Shown one piece after another: positions 61,295 to 64,000 of a DNA stretch of 64,000 bases; position 1 is the first letter of the stretch; the number at the start of each line of letters is the position of its first letter. The stretch covers positions 1 through 64,000 of the forward strand of contig PVEQ01000002.1 in the NCBI GenBank assembly GCA_002973575.1, given 5' to 3'. This DNA comes from Sediminibacterium magnilacihabitans (GTDB taxonomy: Bacteria > Bacteroidota > Bacteroidia > Chitinophagales > Chitinophagaceae). The notes beneath the pieces were generated by a model. That model worked only from the letters and a program-made list of their open reading frames with translations. It made no database searches and was not told the origin of the DNA. The translations under genes were made by a program, and so were the position numbers.

Positions 61295-64000
61295 TTAAAA
61301 CACATTAAAACCATAGCTGATATAGTAAAGCCCTCCGATCTGCGGGTTACCAAAACCAGTACGGTAATATTTATTGAATATGTTGGAGCCGCCTATTTTG
61401 ATCAATGATTTGGAAGCAGGCAGCTTGTAGCTCACCATCGCATCTACTGTTGAATAAGATGGCATGGGACCTACTGCAAATGTGCCTTCATAATTGAATT
61501 TATCGATCCACCTGTATACCACACTGAAACCGAAGCGGTTGTCTTTCAGGAAACCTGAATTGCTGAATGCCAGGTTAACGCGGTATTTGGGGGTATTGAA
61601 AAAAGATACAAATCCTGCTGGCAGGTCTCCTATCACGTCTGAATACACGTTACCACTTACAGAATAGTTCCTGGGCAACAGGTATTCCAGTGAAGCGCCC
61701 CATCCGCTCGTGGTTACCTCAGTGGGGGTATTGACTGCAATACTGTAAATGGTGCGTGTAGAGGGACTCAACAGGCCGATCGGACTGCCTGTATTAGATT
61801 GTATCACAACCACCCTGCTAAGGAAGTCTTTGGATTTGCCCCAGTAACCATATACATCTATCAACAGTTTTTTGTCGACCAGGCCTTTGTAGCCGACTTC
61901 AAAAGAACGGCTGGATTCTGGTTTGAATTCGCCGAATTGTTGTTCTTGTAATAATGCCGGATTAGGACTGCCCGCAGCAGCGCTTGCGCCGAATGCAGCT
62001 ACACTGCCCGGTGTGTATACTTTATTACCACTGAAGTTATAATAGTCACGCAACTGCGGCAATCCGCCCATTAAACGAACACCGCCACTCACCAACAGGT
62101 TGATCCACTGGTCTTGCGTGGTGGGAAATCGATAAGCTGTCTGGTAAGAGAACCGCAGGTTATGATCTTTTGCCAGCTTCACTACCGCTGTTGCCCTGGG
62201 GGTAAAACGTCCGGCGAAATTGGTATTCTTATCGTAACGTCCAGATACGGTGAGTTTCAGCACATCGTTCAGCATTTTTTGTGATACCTGTCCGTATGCA
62301 CCTACTTCATTGATCTTGATAGTACCTGCTGTATCGGCAAACAAAGTACCTTTTGAATCCAGTACATATTGTTTGAAGCTGCCGCCCACCAACAGTTCTG
62401 TACCCGACTTATCGAGCCCCAGGTCGTTGGTAAAATTGTATTGTCCTTCTACCACATTCAATTTAGATTGATCGAGGAACAAACCACCTCCCTGTGAAAT
62501 GGGTTTTCCAGCCACTTGTTGGAACATCAGGTTGTTACCGATAAAGCCGGTAGGTCTGCCCTGGTCGGCAAAACCTCTTGCAGCAGCATGCGCCGTCAGG
62601 TCAGGTGCCCCCTGATCGCGGGCAGCAACATACGCCGAAAGATATTGCGGGTACCAGGTAGCGCTGGCTTTCCACGCCTCGTTGAAGAGACGGGTAGTTA
62701 CGGTTGCATTGAAAGAACTTCCGGCATTCTCACGGGTGGTATAGGCCCGCACATGCCAGTTCCTGTGACGAAGTTCCAGTTTGTACTGACCAATTTTCAG
62801 GTCTTTTAATGAATAGCGGTCGCTACCAGTATAGACAGAATTACCGGTACCGAAATAAGCAGCAAGCGATGCTTCGATGGAATTGCTGAGTTTGTAGTGC
62901 AGGGCTCCCGACAATTTCAGGTTCACGGTATTGGGATCGATCACATCTTTTTCGTCGTACCCGGTTCTGCTCACACTTTGGTTACCAAAATAATTTTTAT
63001 TGGCATTCGAACCATAGAGAATGGGTACATAAGGCGCCAGCGGAGCCAGGCTGGCATTGCCCGCTACAAAGGCACTCAACTGTGCCAGCGTCATGGAAGG
63101 ATTGCTGTTGATGATGCCATCAATAGCGGCCGTACCGCCTGCCCCTACAGCACTGCGTACGCTGGCAGCGATGCCTGCCATTGGTTGGGTGGTTTCATCA
63201 CCATACACATTCACACCATCATAATTGGGATCGGTGTACCTGCTGCCGGGAATGACTTGTCCGTATGGCGCATAAGGCGTACTCGCCCTTGAATAGTTAT
63301 CGGTTTGGTTGGCCACCCAGTCCTGGGCCTGTATCAGTTGCGCTCCTATCTTAAACGCCCAACGCTCACTCAGCTTTTTGGCCCAACGAAGACTCCAGTC
63401 GTAATAGGGCGCCTTGTTGCGTTCATAATTATCGATATGATTGACGCCCTGTTTGATCTGGAAACTCAATCCCTGGTATTTGAAAGGGTTCTTACTATTG
63501 ATCAAAATAGTACCATTGGTACCGCCCGGACCATACAACGCCGAAGAAGCGCCCGGCAACAATTCCATATTGTCTACATCCAGTTCGGTGAGCCCGATGA
63601 CATTACCTACAGAAAAGTTCAGGCCCGGCGCCTGGTTATCCATACCATCTACCAATTGGTTGAGTTTGGTGTTGCCGCTGCTATTGAACCCGCGGGTACC
63701 CATACTTTTAAAAGTGAGACTAGCAGTTACCACATCAACCCCTTTCAGGTTGGTGATCATATCGTAGTAGTTGGCAGCCGGTGTATTGCGGATGGCAGCA
63801 CTGCTGATCCGTTCGATGGAAACCGGAGATTCCAGTATTTTTTCAGGGGTGCGGGAAGCAGCTACCACTACTTCATCACCCAGTGTAAAAGAAACGTCCA
63901 GGTCAACACTCAGCGCCTCACCGCCTTTAAAATCGATTTCTTTTGTACCGTAACCTACCGAAGAAAATACCAATGTAAATGGAGGTTTTTGTACGGTGGT
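61295..64000 (-). CDS. TonB-dependent receptor (partial, runs off the right edge)
   Basis: The frame is open to the window edge: 901 residues without the true N-terminus. A TTG at 63971-63973 is only an internal codon. The visible start, KPPFTLVFSSVGYGTKEIDF, is the end of a CarboxypepD_reg-like domain. The plug follows: DEVVVAASRTPEKILESPVSIERIS, GVDVVTASLTFKSMGTRGFN, MDNQAPGLNFSVGN and LELLPG-like MELLPGASSALYGPGGTNG. The barrel ends YYISYGFNVF with C-terminal Phe. It imports an unknown ligand through the outer membrane. A SusD-type partner is not visible downstream, where pdhB lies. Confidence 0.92.
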   Translation of the reverse strand, partial: TTVQKPPFTLVFSSVGYGTKEIDFKGGEALSVDLDVSFTLGDEVVVAASRTPEKILESPVSIERISSAAIRNTPAANYYDMITNLKGVDVVTASLTFKSMGTRGFNSSGNTKLNQLVDGMDNQAPGLNFSVGNVIGLTELDVDNMELLPGASSALYGPGGTNGTILINSKNPFKYQGLSFQIKQGVNHIDNYERNKAPYYDWSLRWAKKLSERWAFKIGAQLIQAQDWVANQTDNYSRASTPYAPYGQVIPGSRYTDPNYDGVNVYGDETTQPMAGIAASVRSAVGAGGTAAIDGIINSNPSMTLAQLSAFVAGNASLAPLAPYVPILYGSNANKNYFGNQSVSRTGYDEKDVIDPNTVNLKLSGALHYKLSNSIEASLAAYFGTGNSVYTGSDRYSLKDLKIGQYKLELRHRNWHVRAYTTRENAGSSFNATVTTRLFNEAWKASATWYPQYLSAYVAARDQGAPDLTAHAAARGFADQGRPTGFIGNNLMFQQVAGKPISQGGGLFLDQSKLNVVEGQYNFTNDLGLDKSGTELLVGGSFKQYVLDSKGTLFADTAGTIKINEVGAYGQVSQKMLNDVLKLTVSGRYDKNTNFAGRFTPRATAVVKLAKDHNLRFSYQTAYRFPTTQDQWINLLVSGGVRLMGGLPQLRDYYNFSGNKVYTPGSVAAFGASAAAGSPNPALLQEQQFGEFKPESSRSFEVGYKGLVDKKLLIDVYGYWGKSKDFLSRVVVIQSNTGSPIGLLSPSTRTIYSIAVNTPTEVTTSGWGASLEYLLPRNYSVSGNVYSDVIGDLPAGFVSFFNTPKYRVNLAFSNSGFLKDNRFGFSVVYRWIDKFNYEGTFAVGPMPSYSTVDAMVSYKLPASKSLIKIGGSNIFNKYYRTGFGNPQIGGLYYISYGFNVF

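Noticed and set aside
61295..63973. TTG at 63971-63973 as start of the last TonB receptor
   Set aside because: The frame stays open to the window edge and the upstream codons fit the CarboxypepD-like domain, so the true start lies outside.

Overview
This window reads as chromosome from a Bacteroidota bacterium, most likely family Chitinophagaceae; I cannot fix the genus. The evidence is a secreted protein with a type B gliding/T9SS C-terminal domain, Bacteroidota-only families (DUF3667, DUF2851), TonB receptors with C-terminal aromatic residues, promoters of the TTG-N20ish-TAnnTTTG type, almost no Shine-Dalgarno sequences, and protein matches of Chitinophagaceae character. Most of the window is ordinary core genome of mixed GC. 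An AT-rich patch (about 15.04-16.9 kb) and the first 450 bases look like accessory DNA.

Layout. 0-0.45 kb: tail of an unknown gene and a double-glycine-leader peptide gene that appears frameshifted. 0.44-6 kb (minus): NtrY-like kinase, MazG, DUF3667 protein. 6-11 kb: YD-repeat-like secreted protein, Na+/solute symporter, HD hydrolase, a membrane protein resembling an AraC-type regulator without its DNA-binding domain, and a GNAT acetyltransferase. 11-15 kb (minus): a four-gene operon (GntP permease, RidA, D-threonine aldolase/D-serine dehydratase-like enzyme, M19 dipeptidase) that looks like D-amino-acid scavenging. 15-16.9 kb: 43-bp tandem repeats, then a lipoprotein and a small membrane protein. 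16.9-23.2 kb: a probable light/B12-responsive locus with folE, a CarH/LitR-type MerR-B12 regulator, a tiny DUF2256 gene, two SDRs, a TetR regulator, an ABC1/UbiB-like kinase and the decayed remains of a photolyase/cryptochrome-related gene. Repeated GTCTAA/TTAGAC boxes occur in its divergent intergenic regions.

23.2-33 kb: a methyltransferase, tRNA-Leu(TAA) and tRNA-Gly(GCC), glycosyltransferase, serine hydrolase, ornithine aminotransferase, tryptophan 2,3-dioxygenase, pyrF and an M16 peptidase. 33-38.3 kb: glycogen synthesis (glgC-glgA), then a sugar permease and a ROK sugar kinase. 38.3-46.4 kb: lipA, an exported protein, OsmC, DUF2851, Maf, UbiA prenyltransferase, KdsC-like phosphatase, IscX, ferredoxin, DUF2520 and an alpha/beta hydrolase. 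46.4-56.8 kb: topA, fatty-acid desaturase, transglutaminase-like protein, second OsmC, csaA-ogt, the T9SS type B surface protein, cdd and signal peptidase I. 56.9-64 kb (minus): an NtrC-like regulator lacking its Fis domain, a TonB receptor, pdhB, and a second TonB receptor running off the right edge.

The most interesting parts are the CarH locus with its dead photolyase and shared palindromic boxes, the frameshifted GG peptide at the left edge, and the D-amino-acid operon. All functions are inferred by reading the sequence; no database search was run.
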